64,000 bases of DNA. Source: [Empedobacter] haloabium. Its GTDB lineage: Bacteria; Pseudomonadota; Gammaproteobacteria; Burkholderiales; Burkholderiaceae_D. Under the pieces are notes generated by a model, which saw only the letters and a program-made list of their open reading frames with translations, was not told where the DNA came from and searched no databases. Location of the stretch: NCBI GenBank assembly GCA_008011715.2, contig CP136508.1, positions 3,596,001 to 3,660,000 of the forward strand. The letters run 5' to 3'. A program made the position numbers and the translations under genes. Position 1 is the first letter of the stretch. Each line of letters starts with the position of its first letter. Shown in pieces: positions 8,823-19,833 of the stretch.

Positions 8823-10787
8823 ATGTCACTCCTGCTCGCCCCTGCCGTCCGCCTGATGCAACGACTGCGTCTGTTGCCCAAGTTCCTGGTCGTCTCGGCC
8901 GTATTCCTGCTGCCGCTGCTGCTGGCCACCGGCTTCCTGATGACGGAACTGCAGCGTTCCGTTACTGCCGCCCGCATGGAGCGCACCGGTGCGGCGGTCA
9001 TTCTCCGCCTGGCCGAGATTGCGCACCTGGCGCGGCAACACCGTTCGCTCGAGCACCTGCGGCTGGCAGGGCGGCAGGAGCTCGACAGTGCCACGCCGGC
9101 GCGCAAGCTGACGGCCCAGCTGGACGCACTGGTGCAGTGGCGCGACGACCTCGATGGGGCAACGTTGCCGTCGTTCGATGCTCTGGCGCGCCAATGGGCG
9201 GTGCTGCGCCGTGCCGATGCACAGCGTTCGGCCAAGGCGAGTTTCGCGCAGCACAGTGCGCTGATCGCCGAATCGTCCCGGCTGATGGCGCAGGTGGCGG
9301 ACAGCTCCGGCCTCAGCCTCGATCCCGAGGTCGGCACCCACCGCCTGATCCGGCTGTTCACCGCGACCTTTGCCGAAACCACGGAACAACTTGCCGTGAT
9401 CGGCGCGCGGGGCGGCGCTTACATCGACAGCGGCCTGCTGGAAGCGAACGAGGACCAGTTGCTGAACGCCGCCGCGCTGCTGGCGCGGCACGAGCTGGAG
9501 CGAATGCCCGATCAGCTCGCCAGCGCCGTCGCGGCCGACCCGGCGTTCGCCCAGCAGCTGTCACCCTATCGCCATGCGATAGCCGCCGCCCATGCGTTTC
9601 TGGACCGTGCCCGCAACGAGGTGACGAATGCGGTCGACCAGACCAGCGGACGCCAGTTCAACGCGGCGGGCGCCGAGGCCGCCGATGGCCTGCACGGTAT
9701 CGTGCGCACGGCCGCGGCCGCGCTGGACAGGTTGCTGGCGCAACGGCAGACACGCGACACGCTGCGCCGCAACCTCGTGCTGACGGCGCTCGTCGGCGCC
9801 ATCGTGCTGGCGGCCTGGTTGTACGCCGGCCTGTACCGCTCCTTCGCCCGCGACATCGGCACCTTGCACGGTGCGGTGCACGCGGCGGCGGCAGGCAACC
9901 TGTCGGTAAGGATCGGCTCGCCCGCGCGGGACGAGCTGGGCAGCCTGACCAATGCGTTCGGCGAGATGCTGCGCTCGCTGGAGGCGCTGGTGGCCGACGT
10001 ACGCCTGGGCGCGGGCCGGATCGGCGGTACCGCCGACGAACTGGCAGCTGGCAATGCGGGACTGTCGGAACGAACCGGCGCGCAGGCAGCGGCGCTGGCG
10101 CAGACTGTGGCGTCGATGCGGGCGCTGGCCGATGCTGTGCAGCACAATGCCGTCCACGTGCAGCACGGCGACGAACTGGCCAGCGCCGCCGGCGCCATTG
10201 CGACCCGCAGCGGTAACGACGTGCGCGCCGTCGTCGAGGTGGTGGGGTCGATGCGCGCCGGCTCGCAACGCATCGCGGACATCATCGGCGTCATCGACGC
10301 AATTGCCTTCCAGACCAATATCCTGGCCCTGAACGCCGCCGTCGAGGCGGCCCGGGCGGGGCCACAGGGCCGCGGCTTCGCCGTGGTGGCGACGGAGGTG
10401 CGCAACCTGGCGCAACGTTGCGCCGCCGCCGCCCTGGAGGTCAAGCAGCTGATCGCCGCCGCGGTGGCGGATGCCGAACAGGGCAGCGCGCGGGCGGACA
10501 CGGCCAGCCGGACCACCGCGCAACTGCTCGACGCCGTGCAGCGCATGACCGAAGTGCTGACCCGTATCCGCGCCGTGGAAGCGGCGCAGCGCAGCGAAAT
10601 CGCCGCACTGAACGACGCGCTGGAGCGGATCGACCGGATGAATCGCCGCAACGCCGCGCTGACCGCCAGCGCGGCCGAGGGCGCAAGCCGCATCCACGCC
10701 GAATCGTCGTTGCTGAACGGCGCCCTGCGGCGGTTCCGCCTCGGCGCGGCGCCGTCGGCCGAGGATCGTCGCGCGTTGACGACATAA
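8823..10787 (+). CDS. Methyl-accepting chemotaxis protein
   Basis: Transmembrane chemoreceptor, 654 residues from the ATG at 8823. TM1 is about residues 20-41 ([19 protein letters not shown]). A periplasmic, mostly helical sensor of about 270 residues is followed by TM2 ([20 protein letters not shown]). A HAMP domain comes next, then the signalling coiled coil with the conserved hairpin tip ([20 protein letters not shown], then [17 protein letters not shown]). It would signal to CheW/CheA. No other che genes are nearby, so it is a stand-alone receptor. The periplasmic domain is not a type I can assign, so the ligand is unknown. Confidence 0.92.
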   Translation: MSLLLAPAVRLMQRLRLLPKFLVVSAVFLLPLLLATGFLMTELQRSVTAARMERTGAAVILRLAEIAHLARQHRSLEHLRLAGRQELDSATPARKLTAQLDALVQWRDDLDGATLPSFDALARQWAVLRRADAQRSAKASFAQHSALIAESSRLMAQVADSSGLSLDPEVGTHRLIRLFTATFAETTEQLAVIGARGGAYIDSGLLEANEDQLLNAAALLARHELERMPDQLASAVAADPAFAQQLSPYRHAIAAAHAFLDRARNEVTNAVDQTSGRQFNAAGAEAADGLHGIVRTAAAALDRLLAQRQTRDTLRRNLVLTALVGAIVLAAWLYAGLYRSFARDIGTLHGAVHAAAAGNLSVRIGSPARDELGSLTNAFGEMLRSLEALVADVRLGAGRIGGTADELAAGNAGLSERTGAQAAALAQTVASMRALADAVQHNAVHVQHGDELASAAGAIATRSGNDVRAVVEVVGSMRAGSQRIADIIGVIDAIAFQTNILALNAAVEAARAGPQGRGFAVVATEVRNLAQRCAAAALEVKQLIAAAVADAEQGSARADTASRTTAQLLDAVQRMTEVLTRIRAVEAAQRSEIAALNDALERIDRMNRRNAALTASAAEGASRIHAESSLLNGALRRFRLGAAPSAEDRRALTT

Positions 10788-11260
10788 TCGGCTCGGCAAG
10801 CCGAACGGTTCGGCCAATTGGTCACGTCGGCAGTTCAAGAGCTTGTAGGAATATGCCGTAAACGACACTGGCGCCGGGCCAGCCACGCTGTCTTTCCTGG
10901 CGGCGCGATTTGCGCGGCGGGCGGTGCGTGGAAACCCGCGTCGTTGTACGCAAGCCAGCATTCATGCGGGCCGGCGCCGGGTTTTCGATGGTGCGGCGGT
11001 CTCCGAGAGCAATCGTGCGCCACTCAAACGCATCCCATGATATGGAAATATCATGTTGCGGTAGGACTACGCTGACATGTTGCCATCTTACCAGCCTACA
11101 CCCGAGCGGAAACCCGTCTTATGTTCGTTACCTACATAGGAAACTAAAGTACTACCTACGCAATCGGCAAAAGCAGCGCGAGAACAGAAGCGCTCCCGCC
11201 CTGTCCAAACAGTGGTCGGCCCCGACAGCGTACCGTGTACTTAAGCTCTGTGAGGATAAA
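10788..11260. other. 473-base intergenic region with small inverted repeats
   Basis: No convincing coding region. Just after the chemoreceptor stop there is a perfect inverted repeat GCCGAACGGTTCGGC (10800-10814) without a T-run. The right half is visibly AT-richer than its surroundings and probably holds the promoter of the Crp/Fnr gene. A separate palindrome at 11036-11055 is listed on its own. Confidence 0.5.
11036..11055. promoter_or_regulatory. Palindrome, candidate operator upstream of crp-like gene
   Basis: Perfect 8-base arms CATGATAT and ATATCATG separated by GGAA, in the AT-rich part of the intergenic region about 205 bases before the Crp/Fnr ATG. Its dyad symmetry and length suit a dimeric regulator. 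It does not match the Crp or Fnr consensus half-sites, so the binding protein is unknown. Confidence 0.35.
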
Positions 11261-12070
11261 ATGAACAACACTCAACCTGGCGCCATCGAAAAGAACAATG
11301 TTTCCCGCACCATGCCGGTCGGCTCGCGGGACTTCAAAGTGGCGTCCCGGCCCGTTGTCAGCTACAGCGGCACCCAGCAGAACGAACTGCTGGCCGCACT
11401 GCCTCGCCAGGTACTGGAATCGCTGTTCGAACACCTGGAACTGGTCCAACTGCCCTTCGGCAAGGAACTGTTCGAATACGGCAGCAAGCTGGAAAACGTC
11501 TACTTCCCGACCACCGCCATCGTCTCCCTGCTGTACGTGATGGAAGACGGTGCCACCACGGAGATTGCCGTGGTCGGCCATGAAGGCGTCGTCGGCGTCT
11601 CGATGTTCCCGGGCGAACGTGCCATGTGCACCGCTGTCGTGCAAAGCGCAGGCTACGGCTATCGCCTGAAGGCACAGGCGCTGCGCGACGTATTCAACCA
11701 GGGCGGCGCACTGCCCCAGCTGCTGATGCGCTACAACACCGCCCTGTTTGCCCAGATGGCACAAAACGCCGTTGGCGGCCGCCACAGCTCGATCGAGCAG
11801 AAGCTGTGCCGCTGGCTGCTGGACCGCCTGGACCGCTCGCCCAGCAACGAGCTGAAGGTGACCCAGGAAATGATCTCCATCATGCTGGGCGTGCGGCGCG
11901 AAAGCATCACGGCGGCCGCCGGCAAGCTGCAGGACGACGGCCTGATCACCTACCGCCGCGGCAACATCACTGTGCTGGATCGTGCAGGGCTGGAACGCTA
12001 TGCGGGTGAGTGCTACAAGGTGGCAAAGACGGAATATGATCGTCTGCTCGTTGACGTAGCAGGTTGCTGA
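11261..12070 (+). CDS. Crp/Fnr-family transcriptional regulator
   Basis: Predicted cytoplasmic transcription factor, 269 residues from ATG 11261, preceded by TGAGGA. An N-terminal cyclic-nucleotide-binding-type beta-roll covers about residues 55-165 (LPFGKELFEYGSKLENVYFP...EIAVVGHEGVVG). A C-terminal winged helix covers about 190-255 (TQEMISIMLGVRRESITAAA, then KLQDDGLITYRRGNITVLD). The cysteine cluster of Fnr is absent, so an Fe-S oxygen sensor is unlikely, and the canonical cAMP-contact residues are not obvious. The last 104 bases overlap the 3' end of the histidine kinase on the opposite strand. Confidence 0.9.
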   Translation: MNNTQPGAIEKNNVSRTMPVGSRDFKVASRPVVSYSGTQQNELLAALPRQVLESLFEHLELVQLPFGKELFEYGSKLENVYFPTTAIVSLLYVMEDGATTEIAVVGHEGVVGVSMFPGERAMCTAVVQSAGYGYRLKAQALRDVFNQGGALPQLLMRYNTALFAQMAQNAVGGRHSSIEQKLCRWLLDRLDRSPSNELKVTQEMISIMLGVRRESITAAAGKLQDDGLITYRRGNITVLDRAGLERYAGECYKVAKTEYDRLLVDVAGC

Positions 12071-13490
12071 GTTGCCTCGGCGGCTCGGCCGCCACCGCCC
12101 CGCCCCGCAGCGGGATGAACACCTCGATACAGGTACCCTTGTCGCCCCGGCCGCGCCGGATCGTCAGGGTACCGCCCAGCAGCAGCGCCCGTTCGCGCAT
12201 GCCCAACAGGCCGTGCGACATCGGCTTGACGATCATGTCGGACGCGATGCCGATTCCATCGTCGATAATGCGCAACACCAGCATGCCCTCTTCCGTCTGC
12301 TTCAACGTGACCGACACGTGCTGCGCCCGCGCGTATTTGCGGATGTTCGTCAGCGACTCCTGCACGATGCGGAACAGGGCGATCGACAGGCTGGCCTCGC
12401 CCTCGCGCGCGATGCCATCGACCTCGGCACCGATCTGCGTATCGCAGGGGATGCCCGTCAGGCGGGCGAAGTCTTCCGTATAGCTGTCGATGGCGGCGCA
12501 CAGGCCTAGGTTGTCCAGCAGGCTGGGGCGCAGGTTTTCGATGATGCGGCGTTTCAGCTCGACCGTTTCCAGCAGGGTCGCGCGGGCGCGGCGCAGCTGG
12601 GACACCAGTTCCGGCTCGGTCTTCTGCAATGGCTGGATGACGGCGGCGATGTCCATGCTGATCGATGTCAGGTGCGCGCCCATCTCGTCGTGCAGCTCGC
12701 GCGACAGCCGCGCCTTCTCCTCTTCCGAAATACTGATCAGGTGGCGCGACAGCACGGACAGCTGCTCCGTACGCTGCGCCACCATCTCTTCCAGGTTCTC
12801 GTTGGACTGCTGCAGCGCGTGCTCGACGGTGGCCTGGTTGAAATAGCTGCGCCGCACCAGCTGATAGAACATCACCAGCACGACGATGGCGACGGCGTTG
12901 ATGCCCATGCCCAGCATCAGGGCCTTGTGGTATTCGTCGTAGAAGCGCGCGCTGCGCGCCGCCAGGGTTTCGTTCTGCTCCTGGATCATGATGACGGTCT
13001 GCAGTCGGATCTCGTCCATGCCGCTGCGCTCGTCCGCATAGCGGGCGATATTGACGATCTCGTCCAGCCCGCCATGCTTGTAGACGTCGATGGCCTGCCC
13101 CATCATCGCCAGCTTGCGGCGCACCAGCTGGTGCAGCTGGTTCAGGTTCTTCAGCTGGGCCGGATTATCGGCCAGCAGCTTCTCCAGCAGCGCGAACTCC
13201 GCCTCCGTCTCCGCCGTCACGGCCCGCGTGGGTCCCAGGTAGGTTTCGTTACCGGAAATAAAGTAGCCACGCATGCTGCTCTCGGCATCCTGCACGAGTA
13301 CGCCCAGGTATTGCAAGCGTTCCGCCACGCGCGAGCTCTGCAGCGTCTGGCCGTTCGCGCTCTTCAGCGATTCGAGGTTATGGAACAGGCTCAGGCCGTT
13401 GACGATCAAAAACAGTACGCACGTGACGCACAAAACGGTCTTGTAGAGCGGCAGGCGGTGTTGCGGACCTGCTTTGACGGTGAAATACAT
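11967..13490 (-). CDS. CHASE3 sensor histidine kinase (NarX/DegS-type)
   Basis: Membrane sensor kinase, 507 residues. TM1 lies at about residues 15-35 and TM2 at about 192-212. Between them is a CHASE3-like extracytoplasmic domain (VQDAESSMRGYFISGNETYL). A coiled segment leads to a HisKA_3 dimerisation box with His267 (SRELHDEMGAHLTSISMD), then an HATPase domain (RIVQESLTNIRKYA, DDGIGI, GLLGMRERA). The likely partner is the NarL-type regulator at 13732, encoded just upstream on the same strand. The final 40 or so residues after the ATPase domain (ending VPALHDPAQ) are not family-like and are encoded antisense to the Crp/Fnr gene, so the protein may have gained a tail by loss of its original stop. 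Confidence 0.9.
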   Translation of the reverse strand: MYFTVKAGPQHRLPLYKTVLCVTCVLFLIVNGLSLFHNLESLKSANGQTLQSSRVAERLQYLGVLVQDAESSMRGYFISGNETYLGPTRAVTAETEAEFALLEKLLADNPAQLKNLNQLHQLVRRKLAMMGQAIDVYKHGGLDEIVNIARYADERSGMDEIRLQTVIMIQEQNETLAARSARFYDEYHKALMLGMGINAVAIVVLVMFYQLVRRSYFNQATVEHALQQSNENLEEMVAQRTEQLSVLSRHLISISEEEKARLSRELHDEMGAHLTSISMDIAAVIQPLQKTEPELVSQLRRARATLLETVELKRRIIENLRPSLLDNLGLCAAIDSYTEDFARLTGIPCDTQIGAEVDGIAREGEASLSIALFRIVQESLTNIRKYARAQHVSVTLKQTEEGMLVLRIIDDGIGIASDMIVKPMSHGLLGMRERALLLGGTLTIRRGRGDKGTCIEVFIPLRGGAVAAEPPRQLSNLLRQRADDHIPSLPPCSTHPHSVPALHDPAQ

Positions 13491-13628
13491 CCTGAAGCAT
13501 CCTTCGCTGAGCGCGGCGGCGGGAGCAGGCTATTATAGACTGCCGAGCCAATTAATGCCTCGCGGAAAGCTCATTCGGCGCAAAAAGTTGCGCTGGAGAA
13601 CAACGGATACTTGAGGAAACTGCACGGC

Positions 13629-13649
13629 ACGGTGCCGGTTCGGCACCGT
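13629..13649. repeat. Inverted repeat between response regulator and kinase genes
   Basis: Perfect 9-base arms ACGGTGCCG and CGGCACCGT with a 3-base loop, in the 241-base gap between the regulator stop and the kinase start. There is no T-run on either strand, so this is not a standard intrinsic terminator; it could still stabilise or attenuate the transcript between the two genes. The rest of the gap holds no gene I can see. Confidence 0.45.
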
Positions 13650-13731
13650 CGGGGGCGGGATGGCGGCGGCGTCCCGAGGAGGGACGCAGCGCACGCGGCA
13701 AGGCCGGCAGCCCCGCCGCGCAAGCGACACT

Positions 13732-14364
13732 TCAGTCCAGCAGGTTGTTCTTCATGGCGTAGTAGGTCAGGTCGCTGTTCGATTGCAAGCCCATTTTTTC
13801 CATGATCCGGGTGCGATAGGTGCTGACGGTCTTGATGCTGAGCGACAGCGCCGTGCCGATGTCCGACACGGTAGCGCCACGCGCGAGGCGCAGAAAGACC
13901 TGGAACTCGCGATCAGACAGTTCCGTGTGCAAGGCCGTGTTCGGGTCACGGTCGAAGCTCTGTGCCAGCAGCTCGCCAACCTGCGAGCTGACGTAGCGGC
14001 GGCCCTGGTAGACGGTGCGCACGGCCGTGATCAGCTCGTCCGCCTCGCATTCCTTGTTCAGGTAGCCGTTGGCGCCCATCTTGAACAGATTGAGCGCGTA
14101 CTGTTGCGCCGGATAGCCCGACAGGATCAGCACGGGCAGGTCCGGTTGGCCCTGGCGAATGGTGCGCAGGGTGTCGATGCCGCTCTGGTCGGGCATGGCA
14201 ATGTCCAGCAGCAACACATCGCAGATCTCGCGCCGCGCGATATCGAGCGCTTCCCGGCCCGTGCTGCCTTCCGCCACGACGGAAAATTCGTCGGAGGCTG
14301 AGAAAATCTGTTTGAACCCTGCTCTAACTATCTGATGATCGTCACAAATGGCAACGCGTATCAT
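13732..14364 (-). CDS. NarL/FixJ-family response regulator
   Basis: Response regulator, 210 residues. The receiver domain has D8/D9, phospho-acceptor D54 (LLLDIAMPDQSG) and K104 (GYLNKE). A LuxR-type helix-turn-helix sits at about residues 145-205 (TELSDREFQVFLRLARGATV, then TVSTYRTRIMEKM). It lies 241 bases upstream of the CHASE3 kinase on the same strand and is the probable partner, since HisKA_3 kinases pair with NarL-type regulators. The separation and an intervening hairpin suggest different expression levels of the two proteins. Confidence 0.92.
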   Translation of the reverse strand: MIRVAICDDHQIVRAGFKQIFSASDEFSVVAEGSTGREALDIARREICDVLLLDIAMPDQSGIDTLRTIRQGQPDLPVLILSGYPAQQYALNLFKMGANGYLNKECEADELITAVRTVYQGRRYVSSQVGELLAQSFDRDPNTALHTELSDREFQVFLRLARGATVSDIGTALSLSIKTVSTYRTRIMEKMGLQSNSDLTYYAMKNNLLD

Positions 14365-14671
14365 TGTTTTCCCTCGTATGTCCCTAGCGTGGGGAAGTAG
14401 GTCTGGAGCGCTCGCCGCTCCGGATCAGCGTCTGCATTTTTCACTGGCAAAATTATAACGTTGATATTGTATCACCAATCATTTAACGTTCTCGCGCATT
14501 GTCGCGCTGACATCAAAACCGGGGCGGGCGAAAAAAAAGACGCTGTCCGCGCCGTCAGACGCTGCCACGTCTCCCTGTCGCGACGCGCCATGAGGGGCGC
14601 CATCGTGCGCGTCCGCCCATCGCGTCATGCGACGGACAGATGGTGCCGCACCCGGTGGTTTTCAATATGCC
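14365..14671. other. Intergenic region upstream of the NarL-type regulator
   Basis: 307 bases between the merR stop and the regulator start. An AT-rich stretch around 14450-14485 (AATTATAACGTTGATATTG) is a reasonable place for the regulator promoter. I see no gene or clear terminator here. Confidence 0.4.
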
Positions 14672-15079
14672 TCATTTCAACAGATCCAGGATCGCCTGCA
14701 ACTCGCCGCGGATCATGTCACGGTCCAGCGGCGGCAATACTTCGGCACGCGCCTCGTCGGCCATGCCCGAACCACCATCATACTCTTCTTGCACGGCCGC
14801 GCCACGGCTGTCCAGCTTATTGCGCGCGCCACTGATCGTGAAACCCTGTTCATACAGCAGTTCACGGATGCGACGGATCAACAGCACTTCGTGGTGCTGG
14901 TAATAGCGACGGTTGCCGCGCCGCTTGACGGGCTTCAGCTGGGTGAATTCCTGTTCCCAATACCGCAATACGTGGGGCTTGACGCCGCACAGTTCGCTGA
15001 CCTCGCCAATCGTGAAATAGCGCTTGGCCGGAATCGGCGGCAGGCTCACCAGATCGGTCTTGCCGATGCGATCGTTCAT
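14672..15079 (-). CDS. MerR-family transcriptional regulator downstream of ihfA
   Basis: Small MerR-type DNA-binding protein, 135 residues from the ATG at 15079. The winged helix-turn-helix is at about residues 20-90 (RYFTIGEVSELCGVKPHVLR, YWEQEF, RRGNRRYYQHHEVLLIRRI). It lacks the metal-binding cysteines of metal-sensing MerR proteins. It begins 13 bases after the ihfA stop; an ihfA-merR pair at the end of the pheST operon is common in proteobacteria. The C-terminal tail (EVLPPLDRDMIRGELQAILD) is likely a short dimerisation segment. The in-frame sequence upstream of 15079 is antisense-like and not part of the protein. Confidence 0.9.
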   Translation of the reverse strand: MNDRIGKTDLVSLPPIPAKRYFTIGEVSELCGVKPHVLRYWEQEFTQLKPVKRRGNRRYYQHHEVLLIRRIRELLYEQGFTISGARNKLDSRGAAVQEEYDGGSGMADEARAEVLPPLDRDMIRGELQAILDLLK

Positions 15080-15092
15080 GTCCACCCTTTGA

Positions 15093-15440
15093 TCAGGCAG
15101 CACGTGCCAGCGCGGCACTTTCTTCCACCATCGCCTTGAGCTTCTGGCTGGCATGGAAGGTAACGACCCGGCGGGCCGTGATCGGGATCTCCTCACCCGT
15201 CTTCGGGTTGCGGCCCGGCCGCTGCGGCTTGTCACGCAGCTGGAAATTGCCGAAACCGGACAGCTTGACGGCCTCGCCCCGCTCCAGCGCGTTGCGGATC
15301 TCGTCGAAGAAGGTTTCGACCATGTCCTTGGCCTCACGCTTGTTCAGGCCAACCTGTTCGAACAGCAGTTCGGCCAGCTCGGCTTTCGTCAGCGTGGGCA
15401 AGTCTTTTTCAGCTTCCTTGCGGACCTTGGCAACCTGCAT
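15093..15440 (-). CDS. ihfA: Integration host factor subunit alpha
   Basis: DNA-bending nucleoid protein that forms the IHF heterodimer with IhfB. The family core starts at [20 protein letters not shown] and includes [20 protein letters not shown], with the beta-arm [18 protein letters not shown] that intercalates into the minor groove. From ATG 15440 the protein is 115 residues, about 16 longer at the N-terminus than E. coli IhfA. A TTG at 15476 would add 12 more residues; neither start has a strong ribosome site, so the start is uncertain. It follows pheT by about 240 bases. Confidence 0.93.
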   Translation of the reverse strand: MQVAKVRKEAEKDLPTLTKAELAELLFEQVGLNKREAKDMVETFFDEIRNALERGEAVKLSGFGNFQLRDKPQRPGRNPKTGEEIPITARRVVTFHASQKLKAMVEESAALARAA

Positions 15441-15677
15441 GGCGCTGTGCAACTCGGCATCCAGCGCAGATTGCAATACCGCGGAATCGACGTCGTTGTT
15501 GTTAATTTTCCTGCCCTGCCTTTACAAAGAACATCGAGTCCGGTGGGACCGGACTCGCGGGGATGAACTGATGAGTGCGTGACTATACCTGCCGGCGGCC
15601 GGTGCTTCACTTAATGACAACTTAATGTCATCGAAGTCAAGCTGCCGGCGGCCGCCTGCGGGAGCCCGTCGGGCTAC

Positions 15678-18104
15678 TTACTTGCGGACCTTGGCACCCT
15701 GCTTTTGCGCCGCGGCATCGGCCAGCGCCGCCATCAGGGTGTCGACCAACTCGTCCTGCAGGGTGGTTTGAGTATCTTGCAAGCTAAAGCGGAAAGCAAG
15801 CGATTTTTCGTCCGCCTCCAAGCCCTTGCCGCGATATTCATCAAACAAAACAATGGCTTGCACGATGCGTCCATGCTCGGCCGCGGCCACCGCGGCGGCA
15901 AAGGCGTCGAGCAGGTCCTGGGCCGCCACGTGCTGCTTGACCACCAGGGCCAGGTCGCGCGTGGTGCCCGGGAACTTCGAGATTTCCTGGTATTGCGGCA
16001 CGCTGCGTTGCTGCAGCGCGTCGGCATCCACCTCGAACAGCACCGGTGCCTTCGGCAGGTCGTATTTCTGCAGCCAGCGCGGATGCAGCTCGCCGACGAA
16101 GCCGATCACCTTGCCGTCCAGCGCCACCGAAGCGGCACGGCCCGGGTGCAGCGCCGGGTGCTCCAGCTTGGCGAAACGCAGCTGCGCCGGCGCGAACAGC
16201 GCTTCCAGGTCGGCCTTGACGTCGAAGAAGTCGACGTCGCGAGTCGGCTGGCCCCACTGCTCGTCCGCCTGCGGACCGTAGGCGATCGCGGCCACGCGCT
16301 GCGGCTGGCTGTAGCCGGCCACCGTCAACGCACCGTCCGCCACCGCAGCGTCGCGATGATACACGGCGCCCACTTCGAACACCCGCACGCGCGGCGCCTT
16401 GCGGTTCAGGTTATAGCGCACATTGGCCACCAGGCTGCCGATCAGCGACGAGCGCATCACGGAGAGCTGGCTGGCGATCGGGTTCTGCAGCTTGATCGGG
16501 TTGTCGTTGGCGGCGAAGTCCAGCTCCCACTGCGCTTCCACGAAGCTCATGTTGACCACTTCCTGGTAGCCCAGGTCGGCCAGCTGGTGGCGCACGGCGA
16601 AGATCGAACGGGTATTCTCCGGCTCGATGCGCATCGTGTTCTCGGCCACCGGCGGACGCGCCGGGATGTTCTCGAAGCCGTACACGCGCGCCACTTCCTC
16701 GATCAGGTCTTCCTCGATCTCGATGTCGAAGCGGTAGCTCGGGGCCGTCACCGAAAACACGCCGTCCTCCAAGGTGAACGGCAACGCCAGGCGCGTGAAG
16801 ATGTCGGCCACGACCGCGTCGGTCAGCGGCACGCCGATCACCTTCTGGGCGCGGGCGGTGCGCATCTTGACCGGGCTGCGCTGCGGCAGGCTGGCGACGA
16901 TGTCGTCCACCGGGCCGACCTTGGTTTCGGGCGTGCCGCAGATCTCCAGGATCAGCGCGGTGATGCGCTCGATGTGCTCCACCGTCGTCGCGTAGTCCAC
17001 GCCGCGCTCGAAGCGGTGCGCCGCATCGGTCGAGAAGTTGTATTTACGGGCGCGGCCCTGGATCGAATTGGGCCACCAGAACGCCGCTTCCAGGTAGATA
17101 TTGGTCGTCTCCAGCGACACGGCGGTCGAATCGCCGCCCATGATGCCGGCCAGCGATTCGAGTTCCTTGTCGTCGGCGATCACGCCGACCCACTCGTCCA
17201 CTGCCACGGTATTGCCGTTCAGGAGCTTGAGCGATTCGCCGGTCTTACCCCAACGCACGTCCAGGCCGCCGTGGATCTTGTCCAGGTCGAATACGTGCGA
17301 GGGACGGCCCAGTTCCAGCATGACGTAGTTGGAGATGTCCACCAGCGCCGACAGCGAACGCTGGCCGCTGCGCTCGAGGCGCTGCTTCATCCAGTCCGGC
17401 GTCGCGGCACGGGCGTCAAGGTTGCGGATGACGCGGCCGGAGAAGCGGCCGCACAGGTCCGGCGCGCTGATCTTCACGGCCAGTTTTTCATCGGTGTTGA
17501 CGGCCACCGGCGCGCATTGCGGCGCCTGCAGCGGCACGCCGGTCAGCGCGGAAACCTCGCGCGCCACGCCCAGCACGGACAGGCAGTCGGCCTTGTTCGG
17601 CGTCAGCTTGATCGTGAACTTCAGGTCGTCCAGCGCGTAGTAGTCGCGGAAGTCGGCACCGACCGGCGCGTCTTCCGGCAGCTCCAAGAGGCCGCCGTGG
17701 TCTTCCGACAGCTTCAGCTCGCGCGCCGAGCACAGCATGCCCTGCGACTCGACGCCGCGCAGCTTGCCCACCTTGATCTCGAACGGCTTGCCGTCCGCAC
17801 CCGGCGGCAGCACGGCGCCGGCCTTGGCGCACACGACCTTCAGGCCCGGGCGCACGTTCGGCGCGCCGCAGACGATGTTGAGCAGCGTACCGGTGCCGAC
17901 GTCGACCTGGCACACGTTCAGGCGGTCCGCGTTCGGGTGCTTTTCCATTTCGCGCACGTGGCCGACCACGACGTTCGAGAACGGCGGCGCGACGGGCTCG
18001 ACTTCTTCCACTTCCAGGCCGGACATCGTCAGCAGGTGCGACAGTTCATCCGAAGTCATCTTCGGATCGGCCATGGTACGGAGCCAGTTTTCGGAGAATT
18101 GCAT
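15678..18104 (-). CDS. pheT: Phenylalanyl-tRNA synthetase beta subunit
   Basis: Beta chain of the alpha2-beta2 PheRS that charges tRNA-Phe; 808 residues, normal for bacteria. In order it has the N-terminal tRNA-binding OB fold (residues about 40-150, [20 protein letters not shown]), the B3/B4 editing domain (about 210-380), B5 (about 405-475), the catalytic-like core ([15 protein letters not shown]) and the C-terminal FDX-ACB anticodon-binding domain ([14 protein letters not shown]). It starts 22 bases after pheS, so the pair is co-translated. Confidence 0.98.
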   Translation of the reverse strand: MQFSENWLRTMADPKMTSDELSHLLTMSGLEVEEVEPVAPPFSNVVVGHVREMEKHPNADRLNVCQVDVGTGTLLNIVCGAPNVRPGLKVVCAKAGAVLPPGADGKPFEIKVGKLRGVESQGMLCSARELKLSEDHGGLLELPEDAPVGADFRDYYALDDLKFTIKLTPNKADCLSVLGVAREVSALTGVPLQAPQCAPVAVNTDEKLAVKISAPDLCGRFSGRVIRNLDARAATPDWMKQRLERSGQRSLSALVDISNYVMLELGRPSHVFDLDKIHGGLDVRWGKTGESLKLLNGNTVAVDEWVGVIADDKELESLAGIMGGDSTAVSLETTNIYLEAAFWWPNSIQGRARKYNFSTDAAHRFERGVDYATTVEHIERITALILEICGTPETKVGPVDDIVASLPQRSPVKMRTARAQKVIGVPLTDAVVADIFTRLALPFTLEDGVFSVTAPSYRFDIEIEEDLIEEVARVYGFENIPARPPVAENTMRIEPENTRSIFAVRHQLADLGYQEVVNMSFVEAQWELDFAANDNPIKLQNPIASQLSVMRSSLIGSLVANVRYNLNRKAPRVRVFEVGAVYHRDAAVADGALTVAGYSQPQRVAAIAYGPQADEQWGQPTRDVDFFDVKADLEALFAPAQLRFAKLEHPALHPGRAASVALDGKVIGFVGELHPRWLQKYDLPKAPVLFEVDADALQQRSVPQYQEISKFPGTTRDLALVVKQHVAAQDLLDAFAAAVAAAEHGRIVQAIVLFDEYRGKGLEADEKSLAFRFSLQDTQTTLQDELVDTLMAALADAAAQKQGAKVRK

Positions 18105-18126
18105 ATTCAGCCCTCGGATTATTCTT

Positions 18127-19155
<1,029 letters not shown>

Positions 19156-19250
19156 CTATGCTGGAAATGTAAAACGGGGCCCAGGTTGTTAGACCCTGCC
19201 CCGCTCTTCGTGCCGCCTTGCAGCGGCACGCAACATCGATCACTGATTAA

Positions 19251-19610
19251 TTAAGCAGCGATTTTTGCTTTCACGGCGTTGACAATCGCGGCAAACGCCG
19301 GCTTGTCCATCACAGCCATATCGGCCAGGACTTTACGGTCCAGTTCGATAGCGGCTTTCTTCAGGCCGTTCATGAAGACGCTGTAGGTCAGGCCGTGTTC
19401 ACGCGAAGCCGCGTTGATACGGGTGATCCACAGGGCGCGGAAGACGCGCTTCTTGTTACGACGGTCGCGGTAGGCGTACTGGCCAGCGCGCATGACTGCT
19501 TGCTTGGCAATACGGTAAACCTTGCTGCGACGACCGCGGTAACCCTTGGCCAGATTCAGTACTTTTTTATGACGGGCACGCGCAGTAACCCCACGTTTTA
19601 CTCGAGGCAT
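19251..19610 (-). CDS. rplT: 50S ribosomal protein L20
   Basis: Large-subunit protein L20, 119 residues, the expected length. The start [20 protein letters not shown] and the RNA-binding basic stretch [20 protein letters not shown] are diagnostic. L20 assembles early on 23S rRNA and, in several bacteria, represses translation of its own rpmI-rplT message. It follows rpmI by 25 bases. Confidence 0.98.
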   Translation of the reverse strand: MPRVKRGVTARARHKKVLNLAKGYRGRRSKVYRIAKQAVMRAGQYAYRDRRNKKRVFRALWITRINAASREHGLTYSVFMNGLKKAAIELDRKVLADMAVMDKPAFAAIVNAVKAKIAA

Positions 19611-19635
19611 AGTAGCTCCTTAGATGAGTGTGAGA

Positions 19636-19833
19636 TTAAGCGGACGGCATCATGCGCAGGACGCTCGTGACGTCGGACGCATTGATGTTGCGGGTACCAC
19701 GCAGTTGACGCTTGTTTTTGGTGGTCTTCTTGGTCAGGATGTGACGCTTGAACGCCATACCCGACTTGACGGTACCACCTGGACGCACGCGAAAACGCTT
19801 CTTCGCGGAGCTTTTGGTCTTCATTTTTGGCAT
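19636..19833 (-). CDS. rpmI: 50S ribosomal protein L35
   Basis: Large-subunit protein L35, 65 residues from the ATG at 19833 ([20 protein letters not shown]). The upstream in-frame extension is not L35-like. Basic composition and length match the family. It is separated from infC by an unusually long gap of 340 bases that holds a large inverted repeat. Confidence 0.97.
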   Translation of the reverse strand: MPKMKTKSSAKKRFRVRPGGTVKSGMAFKRHILTKKTTKNKRQLRGTRNINASDVTSVLRMMPSA

